Positions 11,169-24,210 of a stretch of 64,000 nt of DNA are shown one piece after another. The notes beneath the pieces were generated by a model that saw only the letters and a program-made list of their open reading frames with translations, had not been told where the DNA came from and searched no databases. Position 1 is the stretch's first letter. Each line of letters begins with the position of its first letter. Position numbers and translations under genes: made by a program. This DNA comes from Elysia crispata (lineage: Eukaryota > Mollusca > Gastropoda > Plakobranchidae): the NCBI GenBank assembly GCA_033675545.1, contig JAWDGP010002483.1, positions 285,001 to 349,000 of the forward strand, in the 5' to 3' direction.

Positions 11169-12689
11169 TGTTTTATTTGGATGGATGATTTTGAGATAAT
11201 TTGTAATGCGAAACAGTGATGTTTAATTATGATTTATAGACGTCAGAGGGGAGGGAAATAATTAATAGTAATAATTTGTAATTCAAGGCAGAGAAAATCA
11301 TACGTTTAGGAGTGACTTAATGGTGAAATCAGATTTACAGAAAATGTTTTTAAACGATAATATTAATCAGTAATTCGAGTTTGGGGAAATCTTTGTTTAA
11401 GAATGATTTAATGGTTATATTAAGGTTTACAGAAAGTTTTGTGTGCAACGGCCTTTAAATAGGGTATAATCGTGAGTATCATAAAAATATGTTCACATGT
11501 GTGGCACACGGAGATAATCTGCTTTTAGTTTTTATGACATACAGACCTTCAGTCCTTCCATGACACCAAAACTATGTCAAAGTTCAATATTATCAACGTA
11601 AGTATTCCTATGTTTCAGAATCTAATATGTTCAGAAACTTTCTCATACAGTCACAGAATCATATCTTGATTTCTGATTGAGCCCAAGATGTGAATTAGAA
11701 AGAATCTGCATTAATTCTTGTAAAGATAAGTAAATTTTGGCAATTACCTTTTTTTTTTTCATTGCGTCCAGTAATTGGAAACTCTCATTACTGTAGTTGA
11801 TGTTTGCAATATGAATGGGCAATATTATTCCTTCAAACAATAAATCAATATTGTTGCGGATCAAAACGTTATAGGTCATATTCATGCAAATTTTGATGGA
11901 TTCAAAAGGTAAAAATAGATAATGTTTAAAAGTTTTGAATATTTTTAAAATGTGATAACTGTGGAAGTTATGGAAAACAACTTTGTTTGTGCAATTTTGG
12001 AAAGGAATAATTTTGTTGTGTTTGTACATATTCATACTCTTTTTTTTTTTAATTTTTTTTTCTATAGAGCATTACATCAAAAGCTCTACTTTTTTTGTGT
12101 CTTTATTGTTTGATTTGTCGGTGCATAAAAAAATTGTTCTCTTTAATCAAATTTACCTGACTTACTTTACCAGGAAATAACATTCCTAATGACATGAAAG
12201 ATGCTCTGTTTTAAGCAAAGGTGTAAATATTATACGTTTAAAGAAATTCTTTGAATTGTTACTGGTTTTTTTTTTAGAACTGCACTAGTCGAATATGTAA
12301 AGCCTTTTTTTTGTCTATTGTATAAGAATATATTTAAAAAACTTGACCAATAATTGACTGCTATGCAAAATAAGCTTATTATTAAAAGAAACTTGCCTGT
12401 CGAAAAGTTAGAGATAATTTATGAAATTTTTTTTTCAGAGGACAGATTTTCTTAAGTGTCCTGTGGATAAGTATAAGTATGAAAATCTAAAACTCCAGGA
12501 TTTCATTTATCTTAATTTAAAAACTTCATATTATATTGCAATTTACTATATTATAAAACTTAAAAAAAGAGTTTTTACAAACAGAAAATCTTCATTGTTA
12601 GACTTAGCTAAAGCTCTCCTCTAATACACAATTTTAGTTGGACACGTATGGAAGATGAAATTGTAGCAGTAAAAATAGTGGCATCAGTA
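11169..12689. other. AT-rich intergenic DNA between transposons
   Basis: No gene seen. A weakly duplicated block of about 125 bp (11220-11430, GAATGATTTAATGG/GAGTGACTTAATGG words) is present. The frame at 11643-12035 (-) is AT-driven and matches nothing I know. Confidence 0.45.
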
Positions 12690-12745
12690 ATGCAGCAGCA
12701 GTAGTAATAGTAATAGTAGTAGGAGTGACTGTAGTTGTAGTAGTC

Positions 12746-12782
<37 letters not shown>

Positions 12783-12865
12783 CAGCAGCAGCAGTAGTAG
12801 TAGAAGTAGCAGTAGCAGTAGTAGTGGTAGAAATAGAAGTAGTAGAACTAGAAGTAGTAGTAGTA

Positions 12866-12909
<44 letters not shown>

Positions 12910-12958
12910 GGTAATAGTGGTAGTAGCAGTAATAGCAGAAGCCGAAGCAGTAGTACTG
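12690..12958. repeat. (TAG)n trinucleotide array
   Basis: GTA/TAG triplets with frequent GCA and GGT changes. The poly-valine frame here is an artefact of the array. Confidence 0.95.
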
Positions 12959-14370
12959 TTTTAAATCAAAATCGTCATGCGTAGTTTAAATGCTTTTATA
13001 TATTTATCCTTGGAATTTTTCGCATTTTGAAAGTAGTATGATTGTATTAGATAAAAATGTTTGATATGTGAAGGTGGAATATACTATGAAAATATTTTAT
13101 CTATGGGTCTGTGTACATGAAAATGGCTTATTCTGTACCTTCACAATCTTTTTAAATAAAGCTCCTTCTAAAGGTACCAGGGTATAAACAAAAAACTGCA
13201 CTACCTTTAAGAATTTCTAGATGTCCATTTATCTGTACTTTTCATGATATTTGGAGTCCAAGAGGATTAATTAACTATCCTCATGAGGAAATTTTGTTGG
13301 TAATACAATATTATTATGGTAAACATTTAAGCATGTAACTTTATAATATATATATGTTGTTTTTAAAATGAGAGATTGTTGCCTTTTAAGTTTGACCAAA
13401 GTTGTTGTTTATGATGTTTTACACACTTATAGTATACTGGTTTTCCATCCATTTTTCCCATTTTCAAGGAACCATTTTGATCACATTAAATGGTATAGAA
13501 ATGTTTGATTATTTTATTATTGTTGACCAACACCTAATAGAGTGTGAAAATTTTTTTTTTGTTTTTTTTTTTACCGAGCTTCATTTCATTCAAGAGTAAC
13601 AAATTTGCCTTCATCAGATGCAAGATGGTATCATCTCATATATATTTGTTGTGTGGGTAATGTGATCATACAAAAATACATCTATTAGCATAGTTTAATC
13701 CGAAATTGATTTTGGTGCCCAAATCATTATTCTTTCAGAAATTATCTTGTTTAAATCAAAAAGATTATTACTGTCAGTAGAATAATTATATTAACCAGTG
13801 TTTCATTGTATGAAGATGAATTTCAAAAGTTTGAAACTTGCGGGATTTCTTCAAAACTGATTACTTAAGGAAAGTAACTAAATATCTAACTAGTAGGCTA
13901 TAACTGTATAAGATAAATTGAGATCAATATAGATTAGAATTGGATGTGAAGATAAACGTACATGTAGGGTTTTTTACTATTATTATTATTATTATTATTA
14001 TTATTTTAGGAACTGATGTGGATCTAAATCTTTTTGGTTTTACTATATTTTCCTTCAACTAGGATAATTTTTTTTAATGAAAAAGTAATTGAAGAACCAA
14101 AAATCCTTTACAAATTTCCATTAAATGTGACAGTGTTACCAGATTTATGGCAATAGACCTTTCAGTTTTGATATTGCATGATGTTCGGTTAAGATCACTT
14201 ATTCTCCTTTGAGAAGTTCTCGACATGATATAAATATACTGAAATTACATCAGATCTATGCATGAAATTTCTCTTCATCATTGGCATTATGTACCCTAAC
14301 CTGGGCCATACAGCTCTGATAACATTTACATTAACAGAGTATGTGTATATTTTTTTTTATTAAATTGTCT
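12959..14370. other. AT-rich intergenic DNA
   Basis: No gene seen. A (TTA)n microsatellite of about ten units lies at 13977-14006. Confidence 0.5.
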
Positions 14371-14374
14371 AAAT

Positions 14375-15130
14375 CACGGCTGTTAAAGAGCGGCATTTTA
14401 GTTTGCCTGCCGCACCCGTGAAGCAGCCTGTAACCCGATCGGGTCATGGGGTCAACCATCCCTGCAGAAAGGGGATTCCCCTTTCCTCGCAGCTTTAGAT
14501 TTTAGATCTAATTTTCACACCAAAACAATGGAGAATTTAAGCTTATGCATGAAAGGAAGAACTACAAAAATCATATAATTTGTTACATCTATATTTCAGC
14601 GATACGAGGATATATTTTTTCCCCTTCTTTTCATGTAATTGATGGAGTTATTGAGCGCTTGAATAAGTACATGAATCTGGAATAATCATAAGTTGGTGAC
14701 GTTTTTTACGGGACATTTATGAAAAATTGAAACAATTTTTGGGGATGAAATTTTTACAGCATTTCATATATATGTTGAACTTAACACCCACCAAAGGGCA
14801 TTAGCGAAGAGTTCTCCGTTTCTAAGTTATGCGGGTTTGAGTTGTGATAGTCCACTTCTTACAGCGCTGGTACGTCGTTTTGACATAAAATAATAAATCT
14901 AAACAACGATAGAACATCGTAGTTCAAGCTGTGGAGCGTCAATATATATGAGGGAGGCCTGGTGTTAACTTTTAACAAAATTAAAAACCCGCACTAAGAA
15001 GAAAATGAAACTTGTGTAGGGTTGCGCATTGTCTTCCTTTACAGGTAAGTCATACGTTTACTTTGCCTTAAGTTCTTCAATCGGCGGGGCGTGTGCTAAG
15101 AGTAAGAGCTCTCTCTCTCTCTCTCTCCTG

Positions 15131-15171
<41 letters not shown>

Positions 15172-16060
15172 CTGTCTGTAATATTTTCAAGCTTTTATTA
15201 TAACTTTCTTCAAACCTCTGACGCCTAAGTGCTTTGAGTTTATTTACGTCAGAATATTAAAAGCATATTGTAAAAATATTTTTTTTTTGTTACTGGAATG
15301 ATTGTGAACACCAAAAGTTAGTAACGAGCCGTTGATAAAGTCCGCACAGAAGAAACTTTTGATTGTTTCCTCTATCTGTTATTTAGCGATATATCACAAC
15401 AAGATCTGCAAACTTCACGGAGCTTTTGGTTGCGTTCAGATTCTAAGTGCTGCTCCATATTTAACAGTGTTGGTTTGAGACTTCTAAGGTAGATCTATAG
15501 TGCAGAGTGTTATTTGCGGGTAGTTCGTGCAGACCCGAGCGTGTGGAATTATTTTAAAAAATCATATAAAATCAATGAAAAACTCTTCGCACTTCAAACT
15601 TTTACAAGTTCTTTATATTAATCTTTCAAATATCGGGAAATAATTTTTAAGCGATAAAATTGTTTCACTTTTGAAATATTCCTATCAAACTGAGGTGTTA
15701 TGAAAATCAAGAATTTTTTCTGTTCTTTTACTAGAAGTATGAAGATTCACCTGCACCATCTAAACACTTTATAATTGAGAGATAAAAAATATAGCGTTGT
15801 ATTCAGGACAATTTCAGCTTTAAAATGATTATATGTTTGATATACTTGGTGTTAATGAGGCCATATTTATTGCAATGCAAAAACAAGTAAAAATTCCCAA
15901 TATTAGATTTAACAGCAGTGCAGCGTCATGCACGGGCACACACGGTTGTAGCCTGCCTGACAGGTGATTGATCACCGATCCGCCCACTAACTGCGGGCGT
16001 CTGAGGTACAGCCTGGAAGCAAACTAAGTTGCCGCTTTTTGGTCTGTTTTAACAGCCGTG
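14375..16060. mobile_element. Non-autonomous DNA transposon with CACGGCTGTTAAA inverted termini and AAAT target duplication
   Basis: The left end CACGGCTGTTAAA, followed by GCGGCATTTTAGTTTGC, reappears inverted at the right end as GCAAACTAAGTTGCCGC then TTTTAACAGCCGTG. The right copy has about a 12-base insertion between the two blocks. AAAT flanks both ends (14371-14374 and 16061-16064). GC-rich subterminal segments (14400-14500 and 15930-16020) stand out from the AT-rich interior. No transposase frame is visible in the 1686 bp. The interior holds a (CT)n array at 15109-15175. The 5'-CAC...GTG-3' ends with a short duplication fit the CACTA/Mirage/Chapaev group, but that is inference. Confidence 0.72.
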
Positions 16061-16670
16061 AAATCAATGTTGATACAGATTTTTTAAAAAAAGTATAACA
16101 ACTGCCTATTAAGAATTTGACCATTGACCAAGTGGTCCACAATGATACTTGGAGGTATAATCTAATTACCTATCATATATTTTCGGCGTGAAGAAGGGTT
16201 GTTTTTCTTCTAAAAACTTTGGAGGAAAAAAGTGCTCATAATGTCAAAATGATGCCTATTTTTTTGTGCATTTCATTTTTGGGCAACTTACTTTGTCATA
16301 CATCAGTTTAGTATTGGTGTGGAAGTCAATGCCACATAGACTAAATAGGTATTTTCCTTTTTATACTTTTAGTGTTTTAGAAGGTGCTTATCTCTTTTGC
16401 ATGGTGAAAGGTTAGGGGGCGGGGGGTGTTTGCTTTTATCCCTTAAAGTCAGAGGATGACTTTAGATTCTTTAAAACATTTGTGTGCTCTTTTTTCAGTC
16501 TTGCTGTACATTTAAAACTGTATGAACTCGTATCTTTGATATGGTGAAAACTCCACAGACATTTGTATTGATTTTGCTCCAATGGCTTTGATGCAGGTAC
16601 GCTTTGACACGTATTGCTTAAGAACTGAAATGATCAATTTTTTTTCTCATATACTGCATATAGCTTTAGA

Positions 16671-16945
16671 CAGTGGTATCTGCAGGATTACGCCAAATAG
16701 TTTGAACCAGTTGTGAGTATGTACAAGGTTCTCCCATATACATTGAACCAGTGGTATCTGTAACTGGAAGGTTCCCCTACATACATATATGAACCATGAA
16801 CCAGTGGGTTTTGCAGGGTTCCTCCATATAGTTTGAACCAGTGGTGAGTGTAAGGTCTCACCAGCTGATGGTACAGTTCCCCCTCTAGCACTGATCCTGA
16901 AATCCGCAGTTTCCCCATATAATTATAATATCAACCAGTGGTGAG
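16671..16945. repeat. Degenerate tandem repeat, about five copies
   Basis: Copies share TTGAACCAGTGGT and a later GGTTCCTCCATATA-type block at roughly 45-65-bp spacing. The copies are strongly diverged. Confidence 0.65.
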
Positions 16946-18156
16946 TGAGGCTTTTCCTGCTCGTAGTTCAACCTTGCTTCAAAGACCAAAGTGTTGCTAA
17001 ATATTTAAACAGTGCTTTGTCACAATTTCAGGTTGGCATACTCTACAATTGTAAGTTGCAAATAATGGAAATTTTGTTAAATATACTTCTTTTTGTTGAG
17101 TTTCTTAACTGCTGATACAACTGTATTAATCACTTCTGATGCAAGCTTGATATCTTTAAATCTCCCAACTCAGTGCAATTTTGAATTTTAGGACCTTGTC
17201 CTTTTCCAAAAATGTGAAGATGACCCGATACCTGCTAAAGAAAACCTACTTTATTTTTATTCAGAATTCTTTTCAACTTTTTGATAGCATTACTCGCTTT
17301 GTCATCAAATGTTGAAAAATATTTAATATGAAAATGAAAGCTTAAAAAGGGTTTATTTGAAAAGATGAGCAGTATGTTCAAAATCATAGAAGGAAAATTC
17401 AAATTAAGTTGAACCTGCTCACAATTTTAGAAAGAAGGTAATTTTTTTTCCTCGTGTTCTCTTTATGCAGTTTTCTAAAGCTGAGAAGAAAAAAACACAA
17501 TTACTTTTGTTATTTGTGTCATGTGAACGTGAAAAAAATAAAATAAAAAAAGTTTTGGGTCGATTTCTGGCTTTTCTTTCGAATAGAAAAAGAATGAACA
17601 TAACATTTTTATCTATTGAAAATAACATTCTTGAACTTTTTCCAATATTTTGTCTTTTTTTTTTTGGTGCTTTTTGTACTGAGTTCTAAGTCATTATTCT
17701 GTTTTAGCTGGTAGTTACAAGGAGCAGCCATCCCGATCCTTTCCACTTTATAGGCTTTCAATCAATTTTACTTTCTTCACAGATGAGAAACAAATATCTA
17801 AAATGCTTCATTTCTATAGGTAATATGCAAGAAGAAAGTAAGAGTGTGAATAAACACCTGCCCCAGCGTATTTATTTTGGCATTTAAAAGATGAAAATAG
17901 CTATATAAATCACTATTTAGCCATGTCACATATTTCATTGAGACCTTAAGTTGACTATACTGTAGGGCATTCTGGCAAAAGAGATGTACAAATTTTTCAG
18001 TTCTTAAAAATAAATAAACAAATGATTTTTAGTGGGACAATACACACAAAATGTTCTCTGGAGAAGAATTTGTAAAGGAGCCGCATTAATATACACATTT
18101 ATTTCTAACCAAAGACATCACATATTGAGATACAAACAGTGCATGATCACAATATC
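16946..18156. other. Intergenic DNA between the two convergent genes
   Basis: AT-rich with no supported gene. Open frames at 17419-17689 on both strands are lysine/phenylalanine-rich AT artefacts. Confidence 0.5.
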
Positions 18157-20157
18157 TTTATTCATAATCATACATATGTCAGATGGCTGACCACAGATTC
18201 GTTCTGATCTTTGCTTTTAACACTTCACACTAGAATTCATGGTTATAATATAATTATATAAAGCTGTTTGGATTACACAGATAAATTTTCCTTTATAAAG
18301 TTTTTTATTTCATTAGCAATGTTGTGTTTTAAATTCTCCTAAAAGGAGATGGCAGTCTTGAAAACTATGACCATATACATCTGATATTATATACTTTTAA
18401 AATCAATATACACACACTAGAAATTCACCAGATCAAGGGATATAGTTTTATAAACATCCTGCATCTCATCATGGCAACTCAGTATGCTGCTACTGCTGGA
18501 ATAACAAAAAAGAAAAAAAGACACCATTACCTTCAGGGCAATCAGTCACATTCCACCTACAGAGAATAATGAACACGTAAAACCAAGAATCAGTCACGCA
18601 AAAATTACATCGGTGAATTAAAGTAGATATTTACCACAATAAGGAGAGGGTAGACAAGATAAGGTAAGGGGCAAACGCGTTTCATCACTGTGCACGATCA
18701 GAGACACAGCGACATGAGACACAACATTATAATTTACATGTGGCTGTGAAAATGAGATATTGCCTCAGAACATGCTCTCTAAGAGAGTGTGAGAGAACGG
18801 CATTTGTGCAAATGAGAAAGGGGATCACGGTAAAGCACTGGATACATAATTGTTTCAAAAAAAATATCTACTCCACACAAGAACACTTGTATCCTCAATA
18901 TTCAATATTTTTATATTTCATTTTCTTTTTCCCCGTCTAATTGATTACAACTCTAGACCAATTTAAGAGCTAACTTCAACATGATAGTCTCAATCTTCCT
19001 ATGAACAAAAAAAAAAAAAGATCACTGTGTGCTTGTTGTTAGATAAAAATTGTAACCTTTTGATTACAAGATAAGGCTGCTTAAGGGCCACCTTCAAAAT
19101 AGCATACTCAGAACATTTTACCTTAAGGCTCAAAGGGTTACTTTAGCACATGTATTAGATTTAATATCTTTCAATTCTGAAATTTGCTTTTTCAAGAAGG
19201 GTTTTCTATGCATGCTGTGAATTACCCAGTTCAATAAGACTATTAAGAGTGCACCACTTATGTTCAAGATATAGAGATCTCCTAAACTTTCTGATTATTA
19301 TAAGGTGTTGTTTCAAAGCAAAATGTTATTGTAAGGCCATAGCAGTGAACCTTTCCATTTTGACAAAAATAATTTAAGTTGGGCTGAGAATGAGAAATGC
19401 CCGCTTCAAGCAAGGAAGACCATTATTGTTTAAAATCTTGAGGCAAGTCTTGCCATGAACAAAGCTAAGACACACTTTAAAAAGAGGATCACTCAACGAT
19501 TGCTGGGAGAGCCAATTTATATATTTCTCTCTGGGAATTGTACTGGACATTTTATTTTTCAACCACACTTCATCAACTGCATGTCTTGTCACTATAAGCA
19601 TATATTACTTATGTAAATAAAACACAGGTTGTACACAGCAAATATTTTCAGGCCACTAACTACATCAGAGGAGCAATCTCAAATGGACGTTTTGTTGTTG
19701 TTGTTTTTTAAATTAATCTCTCTCTCTCTCTATCTAAACAACTTGATCTCTCTCTCTCTGTCTTAATTACTAAAGGCAGATTGTAAAATCACTGTTTGCA
19801 TCACAGCCTTCTTGGCAAGGTAGAGCATGCCTATCTCTCTCGTAACTTCTATCAAACTAAAGCTCAAACTTTTCCTGTCATCATCTCACTCTTTCAAACA
19901 CACTTTCACATTTAAACATTGCACATACCCCCAAACTTCTGTCCCTCCCTCCTCTCTATATGTGTATGCTTCTGTTTATGTCTCTCTTTCTCTGTCTCAT
20001 TCTCTCACTCTCTCTCTCTCAGCTCTACTGTCCTATCTTTCTCTCTCTATCTTTATCTCTCTTGTCCACATCCCTAGCTGTCTCCTGCAGTGAACATTTT
20101 ACACACACAAAGCCATAAAATAGAAAGCCTAGTCTAGGGCCGAGCCTGCGAACAACT
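18157..20157 (-). other. Probable 3' UTR of PRL with candidate AATAAA at 18157-18162
   Basis: No coding signal is seen downstream of the PRL stop. The complement of TTTATT at 18157-18162 gives AATAAAGA, about 2 kb after the stop. Several nearer AT-rich variants could also serve. CT-rich microsatellites lie at 19718-19760 and 19978-20062, i.e. GA-rich in the transcript. Confidence 0.35.
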
Positions 20158-20278
20158 CTACAGGATCGTGCAGCCATGGTGACCCCCATTGCGTCCGTTC
20201 TTGGGCCGCAGCCGTGCCTTTGCCTTATACATCTCTAGGTAAGCCAGTTGTCGAGCATTGATGGCCCCACGACGTTTT
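20158..20278 (-). CDS. PTP4A: PRL coding exon 5 with CaaX box and stop (residues 135-174)
   Basis: This exon encodes [20 protein letters not shown], then a basic tail and C171-T-I-L174 before TAG. The acceptor is TTACTTCCTAG. The polybasic tail plus CaaX is the membrane-targeting module of the family. Confidence 0.95.
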
Positions 20279-23200
20279 CTAGGAAGTAACACAAAAATAT
20301 TTATTTGAGAATTTGTACAAAAGAATTTGAAAATTGACTATAGTAAAGATGAAAATTAATCTTTGTAAATTTTACAAGGAAGCTATCTTTATGTTTAACA
20401 AAATCCAATATGTTTTCTCTAGACTTTGTCAATTAATTTTTTTAAGGCTGTTTTAAGAAGGCAATGTTCTGATTATGAAACATAAAATCTAGTCATTTAC
20501 AAAACAAAAGCAATTTGTGAGGACTTCAAAGATATTTACTAGACTCAGATCAATTGAGACTTATGTTTAAGGAATTGATAATGCAACATGTTTTGTGAGA
20601 TCAGATACAATGAAAGCTTTCATAGATTGAAATTAAAAATTATTTTCCATCTTGCCCGACACAAACCTTAAATAAAACAAACCTTTTCTATAGATTATTC
20701 TAATAATTTCTCGGCTGTAAAAAAGATAAGTCAAAAGAAACAGCACAGTTCACTGCATTTTTTTATACTCTATATAATTTGACACTATCATGAAACTAAA
20801 ATAAAACAAAAACGTACTACACAACTGTAAGGACATCTATTCAGCCCTGCCTTATTAGTGGGGGGAAAAAAAGAAAAGAAAAAGTCCTCAGATCACTTTA
20901 TGCTTTGCACTTTACTTTCAGTGTCATGATACAGGCATTCAAGCACCCAGTTGAATTCGACTTATGTCCCATAAGAATGATTGGAGATCAGTTGTCCTCA
21001 ACTATTCAATTTATGTCCCATAAGAATGATTGGAGATCAGTTGTCCTCAACTATTCAATTTATGTCCCATAAGAATGATTGGAGATCAGTTGTCCTGACT
21101 ATTCAATTTGTCCCATAAGAATGATTGGAGATCAGTTGTCCTCAACTATTCAATTTATTCCCATAAGAATGATTGGAGATCAGTTGTCCTCAACTATGGA
21201 TAAGAAAACTGGAGTATGCATCAAGATATGCATAAAAGGGAATAAGTGGAAGGGCCTGATGAAAATATGAAAGATGGCTGAGGCAATCAACTGACACATT
21301 ATTAGAAAAAGTTTAAAAAGGAAAATGCCAGAACAGAATCCACAGAGAAAAAACATATAAAATTAAACATGCTGGTCCATGGAGAGGAATCAAGGTCAGA
21401 AATGATGAGAAAAAATCAAACACACAGCATAGTACCAATACAAATTAGATGGGGTTTGATGGGAAATGTTTATGGGCAAGTCAAGCTTAAAAGATGTGTA
21501 ATAAAAAAGACAGGTTTGACAAGTATCACAGAGACAGCAAAAGCAAGGCTTAACTCAGAACATGTGGTCATTCATCTCCACTCTCTGTGAAAAACAACAT
21601 GTGGTGAGATTGATTTTAGCACCAAAGAGGGGAGAAGGTTATCAAATACTCAACTTTAGGATTGAGTCCTAGGTCTATAAAGGACAAATAGGAGAGAGGA
21701 AAGTTTTGTAGCTAAATGAAGAAAGGCCTTGGCACATTTTTTTAGATGGCACACATGTGGAGCATGCCATTGGCAGCTTTATCTGTTTATAAAGTACTTT
21801 GGCCTATAAACAGCATAGCCAAGAATTAAGGACAAGGCTATAACTTATAAGACCTCTCAAAATGTACTCTATAGAGAGAGAGAGAGAGAGAATTTCATTT
21901 TCATTATTTTCTATTCTACTTCATAAAGAATTTGATAAAGGCCGTTAACATTTATTTTATTTTCTTCCTCATTTGAAATTTATCAAAATACAAGATATAA
22001 AGAAAAAGAACCAAGATGACTTGAAGAACCAACCACCATGAGATATCAGTTTAGTGGCACAACTCTACTCACTCTCTTATCATTTCTACAGCATCTTCGT
22101 ACTTGAGACCACCTTCCATAAGTGCAAGAGCCACAAGAACTGGTGCTCTGGGAAAAAAATAAATGCAATGGAATTAAATAAGATTTTTGCATTTGACTGT
22201 TCACTATTGATTTTGTACTTTTGTATATAACTTTAAAAACTCATGTCTAAGTTAAAATCAGTTGTGTTTTGGGACTTTTGGATAAATACTTAAATATGTG
22301 CCAGTTTCAATATTTGTTTCAAAAATTATTTTAGAAATATGAGCAACATATCTTTTGACAATCAACAAATGTATATCATATTATTCATAAAGTGAAGATG
22401 CACCTTTTGCATAAATGTGTGAAGTAAATTGAACACGAACCAACAGCAATAGTGATGAGCCCCACCAAAATGTACAACTATTTTTTTCTTATTTATAAAA
22501 CGGCTCAAAAGACTTCAATAAATTGCTGTATACCAGAAGTAAAAATAATATTTAACAATTTAAGTAGGAGGCAATCAGAAAATACAACATAAGATTACTT
22601 GGGGAGTTAAGCTACCCAGAAAGTTTATTAAATAATTTAATATCTAAAGATTGTTTAATATTCTGGGCCATACAACAATTATTTTCTACTCACAATAGTC
22701 ATTTGAGCAGATGTTTGCCAACATTCTAAACAATCGGCTTTTAAGGCCAACTTTTGCTTCAACTCCATGAAACTCATTTCATGCCACTTCTATTTAATCA
22801 ATGACTTTTTTCATGAATGTAAAAGATGCTCTGAATATTATGTTCCTTCCCTCCACAATTTTGCCAGATTGTGCCCCATGTTGCGATTGGCTTTCTCACC
22901 TGCCGAGACCAGCCACACAGTGCACAGCTACACAGCAGCCTGGGTCCTCGGAAAAGCGAGTCTTGAGTAGATTAAACCAGTTCTGGACAATCTCAGGTGG
23001 CGGCGGGCTACCATCATCAAATTCCCAGTCCTAGAGAAAAAAACAGTTCACAAAGCTGTTATGGAAGCTGTTATTTCAATATAAAAAATTTTAAGGGTTT
23101 GATGCCAGCTTTCACATTCTTGTGTTGAAAGAACAATCTAAAAGAGCAGTGTTTTGAAAAAGTAAAAGAGCACTGACAAGGTTGCTTTGTAGCATTTATT

Positions 23201-24146
23201 TATGTTATTGAAATTTTCAATTTGTGTGCATGCATTTAGGGCACTAAGCTTGGCAGGCCTAGGGAGCAAGCTCCAAAACTCAAACAGCAAAGGGATAAAA
23301 GAATATTCCAAATAATATTTTGTTACTTTTGATTTCCACATACACTTAACACAATTCATATTTTGCAGAACATAGGAAGATAACTTTTGATCAAGAAGAA
23401 ATCATTACACAGATGATAGAATAAAAATCCACGCATTGCAATTTCACTTTTATTTTTTACTATTTTTTAGTGCAAACATAATAACTGAACTTGGCTGTAA
23501 AATTAAAACTTGTCGAGTTATTCTTATTTCTTCTTTTTATTTTTTAATTCAAAATAAAAAATCTACATATACAGACCAGGACTCGGATGCCACTGTTTGC
23601 CAATTTTTCTTTGCTGTAGGTCGGCTCACACACCCTAACCACGTCCTTGACACCATGCTTCTCCAGCTCCTGAGAAACATTAAATATTTATGGTCTGATA
23701 CAAAATAATAGTCAAGAGAGAACAATATCTAACCTCTAAAGCCGAGATAAACCTTCATTAAAAACTGTTTCACTTTGTTTCAAAGCCACTTTCATATTCA
23801 ATCTTTTAAGCCAAGATGATAACCCATCAAGCACTTGACGCTGTAATTTTGTTTTTCCCCCTTGTTTACCTTTCTGGCATCTTAACTGGGAAGTTATCCA
23901 CTGTTTTGGTGTCATATCTTTCAAATCCTTAACATCACGGTAGCTTATTTTGACTAGATTTATAACCATGCGTATCACCAAATTTATGTGTGCGTATATT
24001 ATATTCTTATTTCTGGTATTTACAAATTTGTATAAGCTCAATATTCATATGTAAATCCGTTTACTTTGCTGTTAAATGTTTATAGCGAAGTGGAAGTACA
24101 AGCAGACAAGAAAGCATGACACACAGATAGACTGTGAAAGAAAGAA

Positions 24147-24210
<64 letters not shown>

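Noticed and set aside
11643..12035. 130-codon frame on the minus strand
   Set aside because: The composition follows AT-rich DNA. There is no recognisable motif or domain, and no splice context.
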